A DNA stretch of 64,000 nt, from the NCBI RefSeq assembly GCF_023898315.1, contig NC_064621.1:540723383-540787382 (forward strand). Direction: 5' to 3'. A model generated the notes under the pieces. That model ran no database searches. It saw only the letters and a list, made by a program, of their open reading frames with translations, and was not told where the DNA came from. This document shows positions 21,974 to 34,739 of the stretch, in pieces. Position 1 is the stretch's first letter, and every line of letters begins with the position of its first letter. Both the position numbers and the translations under genes were made by a program. Source of the stretch: Schistocerca nitens. Its lineage: Eukaryota > Arthropoda > Insecta > Orthoptera > Acrididae.

Positions 21974-23998
21974 ATCAAAAGGTTATGCTGATGAGCAAAG
22001 CGTCAGCGCAAAACTAAGTTCTGGTTTACTGTTCAATGAGCGAGACCAAGACATGCGAACGTAATGCAACAAAATCTTGAGATATGGGTCTACTTCCATG
22101 GCCTGTGCAAATTTTCTGTAGGGCAAGGGAAAAGATTCCAGCAATTCACAGCCCTGCGCATCGATTTGGCAACAAGATGCGGCAGATGCATCAAAATCAG
22201 GGTCTGGGCCGATCGGAAGGCGAGATAGAGCGTCTGCATTGCCAAACTTTGCCGTAGGTCTGTAAACAATTTCATACCGATACTGTGAAACCAACAAAGC
22301 CCATCGTTGCAATTTTTAATTACTGCGAGTAGGAACCAGATTTGAAGGATGAAACAAGGACTGCAAAGGCTTGTGATCTGTCACTAAATAAAACCTGCCA
22401 CCATACAAATAGTGATGGAATTTTGTCATACCATTTTTCAATTTGAGAATAATTGCACTGAGTTCGAATTAACAACTTTGAGCCAAAAGCAATAGGTCTG
22501 TCTTGTGCACCAATTCTGTGAGATTCTGTAGGAATAAGCACTGACTTGCAAAACTGACGGCTTGTCAGGGTCAAAATGCACTAAATATCTGCCATCAAGC
22601 AAAGAATTTTTGAGTTTCCGAAATGCGTCTTGACACTCTTCTGTCCACACAAAAGGTACATTTTTGTGACACAAGCGATACAATGGAGCCGCGATCTGAG
22701 CGGCATTCGGTATGAACCGAATGTAGTATTTCATCTTGCCAAGTACTGACTGCAGTTCAGACACATTGCGAGGAACAGGCAGGTCATGGATTGCAAGCAA
22801 ATGAGATTGGAGGCGCTGCACACCCAAACTGTTTATCACATGACCTAAGTGCTATAGCTTAGTTTGAAAAAAGGCACACTTTTCGGGACGACACTTGAGT
22901 CCTGCTTCTGACAACACTCGAAAAAGAGTATGCAAATTGGCAATGTGTCCCTCTGGCGTATGACCTGAGACGACAATATCATCAAGATAGTTTGAAATAA
23001 ATCGCACTTTTGCAGTCAGCTGTTCCAAGTAAGCTTGAAAAATGGTGGGTGTGGAAGCGCTGCTGAAAAGCAAACGCAAATACTTGAACAGTCCAAAGTG
23101 TGTATTTACAACAAACACTTTCTATGATTCTTCATCCAATGGAATTCGCAAGTAGGCATCACACAAACCTATTTTAGAAAAGTAGCGTTCTGCACCAAGT
23201 CTGTCCATGGGTTTCTCAGGGTGAGGTAACGGATAAGTGTCAACAACTAGACTTGAAGTTAACACAAATGGCCGGGCAGATTGGACGCACGTTTAAAGGC
23301 GCCATGTCACGGATTGCACGGCCCCTCCCGCCGGAGGTTCGAGTCAGTTTAAGTTAGTTTAAGTAGTGTGTATGTCTAGGGACCGATGATCTGAGCAGTT
23401 TCATCTCTAAAGAATTCACACACATTTGAACATTTTTGAACACAAATGCGAATGCGACCAGAAGGCTTAGGCAACAAAATGAGAGGACTTGCCCATTGAT
23501 TAGCTTGAATGGGAGCAATTAGCCCACTATCTTGCAAGTCTTTCAATTGAGTTGCCACTTTGTCTCTTAAAGCATTTGGGACAGGGTGGGTCCCGGAACA
23601 ACTTAGGCTTTCAATGTGACATGCACTACAAAGTTATTAGCTTTTCCCATTCCTTATGAAAGTAGTTTAGGAAATTCTTTAAGCAAGCTAGCGACACTGT
23701 TCTTTTGGTGCAAATGCTGATATGGAAAGTACATTCTCATGGATGATAAGTCCAAACAAATCAAAGGCAGCTAAACCGAGAATGTTCCCAGTGTCTCTCG
23801 ATTTCAACACAGTGAAATTCGCTGTCCTAGTGTGAGATTTGTAAGTGGCATGCAAACTACACTGTCCACACACTGGAATTTCCTGTCCGTTGTAAGCAAT
23901 GAGGTGCTTGCTGGATTTAGTCTAACGGTTCATACGTGGCATCATTAAGCAAAGTTACTGCAGTGCCTGTGTCTAACTGAAAGTTCACATGATGCCCA
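21974..23998 (-). pseudogene. Gypsy protease, reverse transcriptase and RNase H
   Basis: In order on the minus strand: a retropepsin motif FQLDTGTAVTLLN near 23990-23950; the reverse transcriptase start with SGLIAPIQANQWASPL (about 23530); the catalytic YLDDIVV box near 22985; the thumb region VLGKMKYYIRFIPNAA; and an RNase H/tether region ending FGNADALSRLP. In-frame stops and frameshifts occur at several points (near 22850, 22575 and 22320), and a SINE interrupts the palm at 23271. The YxDD box itself is intact. Confidence 0.85.
23271..23438 (+). repeat. tRNA-derived SINE inserted in Gypsy reverse transcriptase
   Basis: The SINE is flanked by a 10-bp perfect duplication 'aacacaaatg' (23261-23270 and 23439-23448). 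It contains a tRNA-like head with B box GGTTCGAGTC (about 23336-23345) and an end reading 'gaattcacacacatttgaac'. The middle lacks the segment that in this family follows the B box, so it is a slightly deleted copy. Confidence 0.9.
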
Positions 23999-24029
23999 GC
24001 AATTGGTAGTGAGACAAATAGTTTGTTAG

Positions 24030-25066
24030 AACGTCATTGCGCAGAACTAGGGCGAGAAGGAGGCACAAGTTTAATCTTACTTTTGTCAGAACTTGTTTTA
24101 GGTTTGGAAAACACAACGTTCACTGCGGGTGCATGAGCCTCTTTTCTTCTGAGAGTGGGCAAAATTGGCGTTTTCGTACCGTTGCAGTCAAACTGCTGGG
24201 ACGTGGCCTTTTTTCCCTCACGTGCAACACGCTGCATTACGTGATGGGCAACCCTGTCTTTTATGGCGAGCAAAACATTTAGAGCAAGACTTCACTAAGT
24301 TCACAGATCTGCTTACCTGTCTATGTGGCTGTCAGCGGTATATGCTCTAGTTGTTGTGGCTGCTGGGGCGGTCACAAACAAGGAGCGACTCGATCCAACA
24401 AGTCGGGTCCTGATCAAACTTATCGGCCGTCATGGCACGCAAATCATATTGCTATAAGATTTGCAACTTTTCTGGAAGTGAGGGATCAGAGTGCTTCAGA
24501 TCTGTTCCCGATTCTACTATCTGGGACACAGAATGTTATTGCATACCTAATCATTAAATCACTGTAGAAGTTGCCACAACTACAATTAAATTAACACTTC
24601 CTAGTCATGCCAGTTAATTCTGCACATCAATGATGGTACATCTGTTCCGGCTTTTCCTGCAAGCGAAAAAACTGATATCTGGCTGCAGTTACTTGAATTA
24701 CTTGGTCATAGCTGAGAGCAGGGGACGCAGCTGGGAATAATTTTTGTATAAACCTGAACACTGGGGACCCCGTGATCGAATGAAAGTATTGTAGCTTTAC
24801 AGTACCTCGAACTCTATGAACTTCACAATATGCTTGGAATTGTGTCAGGCATTCACGCCATTCCTCTTCTGCGTCATTAAATTGCCGGAATGTTGGTATG
24901 CTGGTCGGCGGCACTTGTTGGGCTGGTCGGTTGGGCGATGCAGCTTGTGAAGTGAGCAGTTGTCAGCAAGATAGCAATTTGTTAGTTCTGAAACTGAAAA
25001 GCTTGTGATAGATCTATCATATTGGCCATCTGCAGCTGTGGCGTGGGGGCAGAGGGTGGAGGGGGT
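24030..25066 (-). pseudogene. Gypsy gag remnant with zinc knuckle
   Basis: The minus strand carries a capsid-like segment (FRQFNDAEEEWRECLTQFQA, then VRGTVKLQYFHSITG) at 24914-24627. Further down is a Cys-rich knuckle reading CSKCFARHKRQGCPSRNA near 24290-24235, followed by a basic region. The Cys-X2-Cys...His...Cys layout suits a nucleocapsid that binds genomic RNA. Several frameshifts and stops separate the pieces. The 5' part is split from its LTR by the RTE insertion at 25078. Confidence 0.7.
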
Positions 25067-25077
25067 GGGGTAGCCAT

Positions 25078-28000
25078 TGTTGTTGTTGTTGTGGTCTTCA
25101 GTCCTGAGACTGGTTTGATGCAGCTCTCCATGCTACTCTATCCTGTACAAGCTTCTTCATCTCCCAGTACCTACTGCAACCTACATCCTTCTGAATCTGC
25201 TTAGTGCATTCATCTCTTGGTCTCCCTCTACGATTTTTAGCCTCCACGCTGCCCTCCAATACTAAATTGGTGATCCCTTGATGCCTCAGAACATGTCCTA
25301 CCAACCGATCCCGTCTTCTGGTCAAGTTGTGCCACAAACGTCTCTTCTCCCCAATCCTATTCAATACTTCCTCATTAGTTATGTGATCTACCCATCTAAT
25401 CTACAGCATTCTTCTGTAGCACCACATTTCGAAAGCTTCTATTCTCTTCTTGTCCAAACTATTTATCGTCCATGTTTCACTTCCATACATGGCTACACTC
25501 CATACAAATACTTTCAGAAATGACTTCCTGACACTTAAATCTATACTCGATGTTAACGAAGTTCTCTTCTTCAGAAACGCTTTCCTTGCCATTGCCAGTC
25601 TACATTTTATATCCTCTCTACCATAATCAGTTATTTTGCTCCCCAAGTAGCAAAACTCCTTTACTACTTTAAGTGTCTCATTTCCTAATCTAATTCCCTC
25701 AGCATCACATGACTTAATTCGACTACATTCCATTATCCTCGTTTTGCTGTTGTTGATGTTCATCTTATATCCTCCTTTCAAGACACTGTCCATTCCATGC
25801 AACTGCTCTTCCAAGTTCTTTGCTGTCTCTGACAGAATTACAATGTCATCGGCGAACCTCAAAGTTTTTATTTCTTCTCCATGGATTTTAATACCTACTC
25901 CGAATTTTCTTTTGTTTCCTTTACTGCTTGCTCAATATACAGATTGAACAACATCGGGGAGAGGCTACAACCCTGTCTTACTCCCTTCCCAACCACTGCT
26001 TCCCTTTCATGTCCCTCGACTCTTATAACTGCCATCTGGTTTCTGTACAAATTGTAAATAGCCTTTCGCTCCATGTATTTTACCCCTGCCACCTTTAGAA
26101 TTTGAAAGAGAGTATTCCAGTCAACATTGTCAAAAGCTTTCTCTAAGTCTACAAATGCTAGAAACGTAGGTTTGCCTTTCCTTAATCTTTCTTCTAAGGT
26201 AAGTCGTAAGGTCAGTATTGCCTCACGTGTTCCAGTGTTTCTACGGAATCCAAACTGATCTTCCACGAGGTTGGCTTCTACTAGTTTTTCCATTCGTCTG
26301 TAAAGAATTCGTGTTAGTTCGGTAATTTTCACATCTGTCAACACCTGCTTTCTTTGGGATTGGGATTATTATATTCTTCTTGAAGTCTGAGGGTATTTCG
26401 CCTGTTTCATACATCTTGCTCATCAGATGGTAGAGTTTTGTCAGGAATGGCTCTCCCAAGGCCGTCAGTAGTTCCAATGGAATGTTGTCTACTCCGGGGG
26501 CCTTGTTTCGACTCAGGTCTTTCAGTGCTCTGTCAAACTCTTCACGCAGTATAGTATCTCCCATTTCATCTTCATCTACATCCTCTTCCATTTCCATAAT
26601 ATTGTCCTCAAGTACATCGCCCTTGTATGGACCCTCTATATACTCCTTCCACCTTTCTGCTTTCCCTTCTTTGCTTAGAACTGGGTTTCCATCTGAGCTC
26701 TTGATATTCATACAAGTCGTTCTCTTATCTCCAAAGGTCTCTTTAATTTTCCTGTAGGCAGTATCTATCTTACCCCTAGTGAGATAAGCCTCTTCATCCT
26801 TACATTTGTCCTCTAGCCATCCCTGCTTAGCCATTTTGCACTTCCTGTCGATCTCATTTTTGAGACGTTTGTATTCCTTTTTGCCTGCTTCATTTACTGC
26901 ATTTTTATATTTTGTCCTTTCATCAATTAAATTCAATATTTCTTCTGTTACCCAAGGATTTCTACTAGCCCTCGTCTTTTTACGTACTTGATCCTCTGCT
27001 GCCTTCACTACTTCATCCCTCAAAGCTACCCATTCTTCTTCCCCCATTCCTGTCAATTGTTCCCTTATGCTCTCCCTGAAACTCTGTACAACCTCTGGTT
27101 TAGTCAGTTTAACCAGGTCCCATCTCCTTAAATTCCCACCTTTTTGCAGTTTCTTCAGTTTTAATCTACAGGTCATAACCAATAGATTGTGGTCAGAATC
27201 CACATCTGCCCCTGGAAATGTCTTACAATTTAAAACCTGGTTCCTAAATCTCTGTCTTACCATTATATAATCTATCTGATACCTTTTAGTATCTCCAGGG
27301 TTCTTCCATGTATACAACCTTCTTTCATGATTCTTAAACCAAGTGTTAGCTATGATGATGTTGTGCTCTGTGCAAAATTCTACCAGGCGGCTTCCTCTTT
27401 CATTTCTTAGCCCCAATCCATATTCACCTACTATGTTTCCTTCTCTCCCTTTTCCTACACTCGAATTCCAGTCACCCATGACTATTAAATTTTCGTCTCC
27501 CTTCACTATCTGAATAATTTCTTTTATTTCATCATACATTTCTTCAATTCCTTCATCATCTGCAAAGCTAGTTGGCATATAAACTTGTACTACTGTAGTA
27601 GGTGTGGGCTTCGTATCTATCTTGGCCCCAATAATGCGTTCACTATGCTGTTTGTAGTAGCTTACCCGCATTCCTATTCATTATTAAACCTACTCCTGCA
27701 TTACCCCTATTTGATTTTGTGTTTATAATCCTGTAGTCACCTGACCAGAAGTCTTGTTCCTCCTGCCACCGAACTTCACTAATTCCCACTATATCTAACT
27801 TTAACCTATCCATTTCACTTTTTAAATTTTCTAACCTACCTGCCCGATTAAGGGATCTGACATTCCACGCTCCGATCCGTAGAACGCCAGTTTTCTTTCT
27901 CCTGATAACGACGTCCTCTTGAGTAGTCCCCGCCCGGAGATCCGAATGGGGGACTATTTTACCTCTGGAATATTTTACCCAAGAGGACGCCATCATCATT

Positions 28001-28310
28001 TAATCATACAGTAAAGCTGCATGCCCTCGGGAAAAATTACGGCTGTAGTTTCCCCTTGCTTTCAGCCGTTCGCAGTATCAGCACAGCAAGGCCGTTTTGG
28101 TTATTGTTACAAGGCCAGATCAGTCAATCATCCAGACTGTTGCCCTTGCAACTACTGAAAAGGCTGCTGGCCCTCTTCAGGAACCACACTTTTGTTTGGC
28201 CTCTCAACAGATACCCCTCCGTTGTGGTTGCACCTACGGTACGGCTATCTGTATCGCTGAGGCACGCAAGCCTGCCCACCAATGGCAAGGTCCATGGTTC
28301 ATGAGGGGGG
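25078..28310 (-). mobile_element. full-length RTE/BovB-type LINE inserted in the Gypsy element
   Basis: The copy is about 3.2 kb, the usual RTE length. An 11-bp perfect target duplication 'ggggtagccat' flanks it (25067-25077 and 28311-28321), and it ends 3' in a (ACA)n-type tail on the minus strand. It carries endonuclease then reverse transcriptase in one direction, with a 5' leader of about 0.3 kb. Confidence 0.92.
25098..27999 (-). pseudogene. RTE endonuclease/reverse transcriptase, frameshifted
   Basis: The minus-strand pieces read in order. 27999-27643: endonuclease start, IGAWNVRSLNRAGRLENLK and GISEVRW. 27671-26241: IVMGDWNSSVGKGREG and DVDSDHNLLVMTC, then the reverse transcriptase start APGVDNIPLELL. 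26344-25895: FVDLEKAFDNVDW and GVRQGCSLSPMLFNLY. 25862-25401: LRFADDIVILSE. 25364-25098: a C-terminal GHVLRHQGI region. Catalytic Asp residues of both domains are present. Frame changes near 27650, 26340 and 25890 and a stop near 25402 inactivate it. Damage is light, so this is a fairly young insertion compared with the Gypsy around it. Confidence 0.9.
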
Positions 28311-28529
28311 GGGGTAGCCATGGTTTACACAAATATGTTATAGCAAAAAGCAAGCAAAGCCTCTGAAAAGAGAAATTTGATTGGGTCTGCGGACCCACTC
28401 CTGAAATACATACAAGAACACAAAATCACATTATCAAATAGAAGCAAGCTAAAACACAAGAGAAGCAAGCAAAATCTGTACTGAATTATACTCATCACCA
28501 GTTCTGTCATTTCGTTGTCACTGGAGGCT

Positions 28530-29020
28530 TGTACCATGGGAAGCAAGGAAAGGATGTTTGGTGGATGTTATCCACGTTGTATAAAATAACAGCACGCAGG
28601 TATCGACAGGGTTCTTTATTCATAAGAGTAAGAGATTACATATCTTGCTAGTTGTTGTGGTACATGCGCTTTTGTAATAGTCCATGTTAGCCTCACTGCT
28701 GGTGAAGTAGAAGTCATGCTGTACACACAACTCTGGTCGCTATGTGCTGCCTGAGACTGAGACTCTACTTACACCTGCGGCTGCAAATGACTGGGCTGTG
28801 AATGATGACTCGACTCGATGACTCACTGTATAACTGACTGGGATCTCCGGTCTGCGGCGGCGATCTAAATACTGGCGGTCGAGAGGGCGTTGGTGGCGGG
28901 TTGTTAACGAGTCTGTTGTTGCCCTCTCTCCTGATAGGCTCGCTTGCTATAGTGCCTACTGTCGATCTTGTCACAGCCTCTTAGCCGATCGGAGTGCTGG
29001 CGACAGCTTTCGCCAGCACA
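28530..29020 (-). repeat. 5' LTR of the Gypsy element
   Basis: This 491-bp LTR starts TG and ends CA. It is the longer partner of 20070-20418, keeping a segment with 'gactgagactctacttacac' and 'gatctaaatactggcgg' that the other LTR has lost. It would contain the element's promoter. No TATA motif was assigned with confidence. Confidence 0.85.
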
Positions 29021-30418
29021 CTAGGAATATTTTGTTTTAAATTATTACTACACTGAGTCTGTTATTTGATATTTATCAAAACCCGAATATACCTACATAA
29101 AAAAGTGTATCTTGCAGTTTACAAATTTATACTTGGCAAATTGGCCAGCTATTTCTGATAAACACATTACTTGGAATTCATACACATGGTAAGTAATATG
29201 TACTATTGTTTTATGGAAATTTGCAAATTACTTCGGAATTCTTAATGAAATTATATTCATGACCACATAAAATTTTAAAGCATTATTTTCGTTATTTTTC
29301 TATGTATGTGAGTTAATTTTGTTACAGACTTTTAATTGCTGTTTCTTAAAATTTGTAAATTCTGATTGAAAATGATTTTGCAAATCATATAAATACTACC
29401 AGTTTTCATACAGCAGAGAGTCAGTTTGTTACCAATGATCAGTGGCACAGCATGTAGAACTTTGCTTACAAATTTTTCTCTGCCAAATATCTAGCGTGTG
29501 ACTAAAGCAATTTTGTGGAAAATCTGTACCTGGAATTTATTTTGTAAATTAGATGATTAGTTTTGCATGCACAGCAACACAGCTCAAGAACTCAAGAGTA
29601 TTTGCAGCGAAGCTACATCTCAAGAATGAAGATCAACAAGTTATGTAAATGTCTCAAACATCTTGGTGACAATATTTCATCTCTAAATTAATGAACAGTT
29701 CTGCATTTTTCAGTTCAGTCAATTTGTTGAGACAGTTGCATCTCAGCTGGTGGAGGCCCATTCTTTAAATTCTTGTGGTCCACTTTGTCATTGTGGCTGT
29801 GAAACTTGGTATAACGTTTGGCATAAATTTTCAACTTTTATAAGACTGCAAATATTTCATTTATTAGCAATCCGTATTACACACATCCAAAACCACACTG
29901 ACTTCTTCATTGTCAGCAGTTCCATTTTGATATGTGGTGGAGGAGATCAGATGTGTATAAGTGTGTAAACGTGTTAATTCATCTTAAGTTTCGGGTACAA
30001 TAATTGGTTGCAAAAAGTGCTGTGCTTCACTTTGGATATGGACAGACCCAGCTGGCAAAAAGAAATTTTTTTCATGTGAGTACATTTATTGATTGTCTTT
30101 TCTTTCTCTGGTTTCAGTGATTAAAGAATTTGATAGTAAGAAGTGATTTCACTGTCCATACCTTAGTTAGAGAATACTGCGTGTGACATTTCTGAAGGAA
30201 TTTATTAGTGAAAGAGTTTTCACGTGATTTTTTTTTGATAACGAGTTTCGCCAATATGTGTGAAAGTTAGACCAAATATGCGTGATGACCGTATCTGGAT
30301 GTCTGCTACACACATCGCCTCCAACGTTAAATTTTCCAGATCAGAATCAGGGATATACATCCAGCAGTTTATCATCACTATTTCAAAGTTTTCAACAGAT
30401 AGGATAGCCAGTTAATTT
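29021..30418. other. AT-rich DNA, possibly LTR/leader of the following Gypsy relic
   Basis: No gene was recognised. A purine-rich segment near 29930-29950 ('tgtggtggaggagatcag') could be the primer-site region of the element whose gag starts after 30640, which would place an LTR upstream of it. I could not find a matching 3' LTR. Confidence 0.3.
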
Positions 30419-30430
30419 AATTGAACAGCT

Positions 30431-30625
30431 GGTTCAAATGGCTCTGAGAACTATGGGACTTAACTTCTGAGGTCATCAGTCCCCTAGAACTTAGAACTAC
30501 TTAAACCTAACTAACATAAGGACATCACACACATCCATGCCCGAGGCAGGATTCGAACCTGCGACCGTAGCGGTTGCGCGGTTCCAGACTGTAGGGCCTA
30601 GAACCGCTCGGCCACCATGGGAGCC
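30431..30625 (-). repeat. tRNA-derived SINE ('ggttcaaatggctctgag' family)
   Basis: The SINE has a 12-bp perfect target duplication 'aattgaacagct' (30419-30430 and 30626-30637). The minus strand has a tRNA-like head with A-box region 'gtggccgagcggttctaggc' and B box GGTTCGAATCC. It is a complete and lightly diverged copy of a family also present at 54624-54869. Confidence 0.93.
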
Positions 30626-30639
30626 AATTGAACAGCTCT

Positions 30640-31681
30640 CTCAGCTACTAGATATTAAATTATCAGAATAAAATAGAAAAATGTATAATAATTTTAAAAA
30701 TGTTTGTAAAAATATGGACCAAAAATTTAAAACAGTAGATGTAATGTGCGAAAAATAAAATAATAGCCTAAAGTGAATTAAGTAGGTTACTGTTGCAGCA
30801 AATAAAAAATTAGATGCTACTAATGAACTAGTACATGTTGTAGAGTTAGAGTTTGATTGTCTGAAGAAATTCATACATTTTGAATTAAAATTGGTTAATG
30901 ATCGAAAATATTGTCATTGACAAGTAGGTGAAAATCCGATTTCAAAACAATTCAAAACTATACTGTAGTAATTATACCCAGGAAAAATTAAATTCAGTGC
31001 TTGTTACAGACAAACTGCTTCCACTAACAATAGAGTTTACACAGTTGCTCAAAATCTTCAAACACTCTACTCCAGTGTAGGCGGTTTGGAAACAAATATG
31101 CTTAGTAGCACTTATGGTAGCGGCAGCATGTTTGTAAATAATTGTAATAGTGTTACACTGAGTGTTTTATCACGAGATTTTAAATTGCATCCCATGGATT
31201 TTATATACCAGTACAAGAACAGCTTTCACATCTTCTATGCCAGAAACGCTTAAAATTAGATTAGTGAAGTGTTTTCTGGATGGAGAAGCTTTCCACTGGG
31301 CTAAAAAGCATGTCAACTCAGAAATGACTTTTGCCTTTTTTGAAAGATTATTTTTAACAAATTTTGGTCAGAAAATAAACAGGCCAGACTTTAGATACAA
31401 TTTCTAAATGGTAGGAGATGTGAAAGAAATATGATGATGTGTGGATTTTGTGGAAGACAGCTTAGGACATTAGTGCACCTTGAAAGGCCATTAGATTAGC
31501 TCATACATACTGACACACTGAAATGGAGCTTGCCTTACTGTGTCCAATGGGGTCTGGTCTGTCGGCCAGACGATTTGGTAGAAGGATTTCTTAAATATTT
31601 TGACAAACTGGATTGTTCCTGGAAAAATAATGACAGATGACAGGTCAAATAACAGCCACAGTCATAGAGTGCACCAATTTC

Positions 31682-31724
<43 letters not shown>

Positions 31725-33720
31725 ATTGGGGGGGGGTCATGTCAACACCATAAAAACAATAGGCACAATAATAATAATAATAATAATAATAGAGGAAATA
31801 ACAGTTGTAATAACCATTACACTCACAATAGGAATAATGACAATATTAGTAATAAACTCAAAAATAACGAGAGTAATAATAGGGAGAGGAGAAATGACAA
31901 CAGATCAAGCAAGAATAGTAATATCAGTTAGGAAAACAGACAACCACCTCACTGGATGCCTGTCAGTTTGAGGTGAGAAGAACTGCTAGAAACTGGGCTA
32001 AGAGGAGAAGACATAGATGTAGTTCAGATTACAGATACTGCAGCAGACACAGTAGTGATTACTGGGTAAACACAGTCAATTCAGGGAATGAATTTTGGGA
32101 CTGCACGCTACAAGAGATGAGCAAAGATGACAGAATAGTAGGAAACCAGTTTGAACTGACTAGTCTTCTTGATGATCAGCGTGTCTTTAGTAATGATGTT
32201 GTATGTAATGATTTTGATAAATATGGTTTAGCCAGTTTGTTGTGTGGTGATGTAGTGTCAGTCTCATCGGAGGTAGATGTGGCAGAGGCTGATAATCTTG
32301 TACCTAAGGAGAATGATAACTTGGTAACTGATTCTGCCTGTATGTCTGCAGGCACAAACACAAGTGATATTGATGATGATTTAGCTGTAAAGAGTTTCGA
32401 AGTAGAATCAGATGTTCATATTGATGCTAGTAATAATATTGATTATTTTGATGATGATTTTAGTAGATGTGATAATACTACTTATGTTGTTGCTGATCCA
32501 TTCCTCTGTGATGAATTAGATGGTATGATTTTTGTAGAAATGTTGGATGATGAAGTAAGTTGAAAGATTATAGAACTTGATGATGATACTTTGATGTTAG
32601 TAGAGAAGGTGCCTGAGAGTCAACTAATCCCCATTAATGTCAGTGAGACCTTACACAGCTGCGGTAATAAAGATGAGAAAATTAGGCAGACCAGTGACAA
32701 CACGCTTGACGTTTTGAACAGATCAAATTATGCTGAAGTTAATTGTAATACTGTTTTGATACTAATGTTAAAGACACACAAACATCTTCTAATACTTTGG
32801 ATACAGGTAGTCAGATTCTTTCGCTTAGTCAACACACATACACATTTGACAGCGATTTGTCAGTTTTAGAAGATACACACTTAAGTTGTAAGTTGTCACT
32901 GAGAGTGATACAACCTACAGCAGCTAGTGAACTACAGTTGAACACTGATTTAAATTTTAAGGAGACTGAAGATGATTTACTAGCAGAAGATGAAAATATT
33001 GATAAACATAAGATACCTGGTAGCCCATACATTGAGACTTCTATTGTTAGTTGGAAAAGAATTTGTTTAGTAGATACTGGTAGTCCTGTTCGTGTTTTTA
33101 TTTCTGTTAAGTTCAGGGATAGACGGAACAACACTGAATGTTATACAGGATTTCCTATCACCAATATTAGAATTAAAGGAGCCACAGGAAAATTTAGTAA
33201 ACTGATTAGTAGACAAGCTTTAATTTCATTCAGTTGATAATTTTACTTTTGAACAAGGTCGTCTAGTGGTAGCTGGTCTGAATGAACACATTTTGTTAGT
33301 GATGGACTGGATAGTTAAAGCCAGTTTCAGTTTTGACTGGGAAAATTATGAATCAATTAAGTGGTGTTGAAGTTTTTGATGATAGAAATTACATTGAGCA
33401 GGATGATGAGTTTTACAACAACCATTTGTTTTATGACAGCTTTTCACATTTAGTTCCAGATAAAATAAACACAGCAGTTAATTTGAGTATCACAAAAAAG
33501 AGATGATTTAGATAAAGATTTGTGGAATTACTGTGAAATCTTTAGTGAGAAGTCAGGTAGAGTGACAGACTATATGTGTACACTGAAACTGACACAACAT
33601 GATCCTTTTTTCATAAAATCTTGTGATGTTCCCATTTGAAAAAGAAAAATAGTCAAAGAGAATTACAGAAATGGAGGATAGTAGAAAGGAGCTGTGGACA
33701 GTGTAACAATCCACTGGTTG
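30640..33720 (+). pseudogene. decayed Gypsy-like gag-protease-RT start
   Basis: Pieces in order on the plus strand: a gag segment HPMDFIYQYKNSFHIFYAR shifting to FLDGEAFHWAKKHV (31200-31400); a low-complexity (GT)19 and (ATA)n region; an acidic frame of 196 residues (31973-32563); a retropepsin segment ICLVDTGSPV (about 33060); and VVAGLNEHILLVMDW. The reverse transcriptase start reads FSEKSGRVTDY, then a basic segment and ERSCGQCNNPLVV (33540-33715). Homology ends there and a Tc1 relic begins. Stops and shifts throughout make it inactive. Confidence 0.65.
31685..31723. repeat. (GT)n microsatellite
   Basis: About 19 GT units are followed by a G-run and, 45 bp on, an (ATA)n tract at 31768-31790. 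The repeats create spurious VCVCVC-type open frames. Confidence 0.95.
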
Positions 33721-33759
33721 TAGCTGCAAAAGTCACTACAGAACTGAAAGTCGCACCCG

Positions 33760-34345
33760 TCAACTCTCAACACCAAACTGTGCAGCAATTTAAGAAAGTC
33801 ATTCGCTTGGATGAGTCTTGTTTCACACTGTTTCCAACTTCTGGCTCAGTTTACGTCCAAATAGTGAAACATGGTAGGTGTTCAGTGATGATTTAGGCAG
33901 CAACATTGTGGAACTCCATGAGACTCATAGTTACTTTGCAAAGTCGCATAACTGCCAAGGAGTGTGTGACCATTTCGATTGATCAGGTCAGTCCCATGGT
34001 ACATTTGTTTGTCCCCAAATAGTGATGCCATGTACTGAGACGACAGAACCCCTGTTTGATATACAGGATTGGTTTTGTGAGCACGAGCAGGAATCGTAGC
34101 ATCTCCCCTGACTACCATAGTTACCAGGTGTAACTGATATTGAGTCGTCGTGGTCTGCTTTGGAGAGAAGGGTGCGTAATCGTAATCCACCTCCATCATT
34201 GTTACCCGAACGTGCAACTATTTTGCAGATTTGGTATAAGATTCCCTTGAAAACCATACAGCACCCGTGTCTATAGATTCCAAGGTATCTGGAATCTATT
34301 TTGAATGCCAGCTGCTGTCCTACCACCTGTCAGGCATGGTAATGT
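33760..34345 (+). pseudogene. Tc1-like transposase remnant
   Basis: The plus strand reads VIRLDESCFTLFPTSGSVYV (first catalytic Asp in DES), then VKHGRCSVMI, then broken frames. Near the end come a WYKIPL/KTIQ-like segment and a terminal region. This order matches Tc1-like transposases. The helix-turn-helix half is missing, and the left side abuts Gypsy sequence. Confidence 0.6.
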
Positions 34346-34739
34346 GTTGTGTTTCTATCGTTTTCATATTTTTGTCCTCCCACTGTATATAAGGCCGAAT
34401 ATTGATCGACTGACAGGCTTAGCTTTGCTTTAGATTCACAGAAATGTTAGTGTTAAGACGGACCCTGTAACTGAGAGGTGCGCCATAGTGAGAAATTAAT
34501 GCGCCGCATTAACATGTAAGACAATCTTTCGATCGCTGTTGTTCTTTAATTTAATTATGATAAATTTCTGAAGTTTATATTCAGCACTTTGTATTCAGAT
34601 ATTAAAGAAAGGCTGTTTATTTTCAAATTAAAAATGTTATTACTAAAAATGATGCACTTTTTTCGATTTACACAACGGCCGTAAATTTCAGTCTGGTTAT
34701 TGGTAACGCAAAGCATCATTAGCAGTTTAGTTAAGTAGT
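34346..34739. other. AT-rich spacer, nothing recognised
   Basis: No motif was seen between the Tc1 relic and the Copia relic. Confidence 0.35.

Larger units (their letters stand above)
20070..29020 (-). mobile_element. Ty3/Gypsy LTR retrotransposon with nested insertions
   Basis: Related LTRs bound the element at 20070-20418 and 28530-29020. On the minus strand between them, in normal order, are gag remnants with a zinc knuckle, protease, reverse transcriptase, RNase H and integrase. About 3.6 kb of inserted DNA is present: an RTE LINE (25078-28310) and SINEs at 23271-23438 and 21727-21960. All frames are interrupted. No clean target-site duplication was seen and no envelope-like frame follows integrase. 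Confidence 0.9.

Noticed and set aside
26482-27270. Plus-strand Ser/Leu-rich open frames
   Set aside because: They are antisense shadows of the RTE endonuclease/reverse transcriptase on the minus strand.
31600-31971. 123-codon open frame with VCVCVC and poly-Ile stretches
   Set aside because: Its middle is translated (GT)n and (ATA)n microsatellite inside a decayed Gypsy element.
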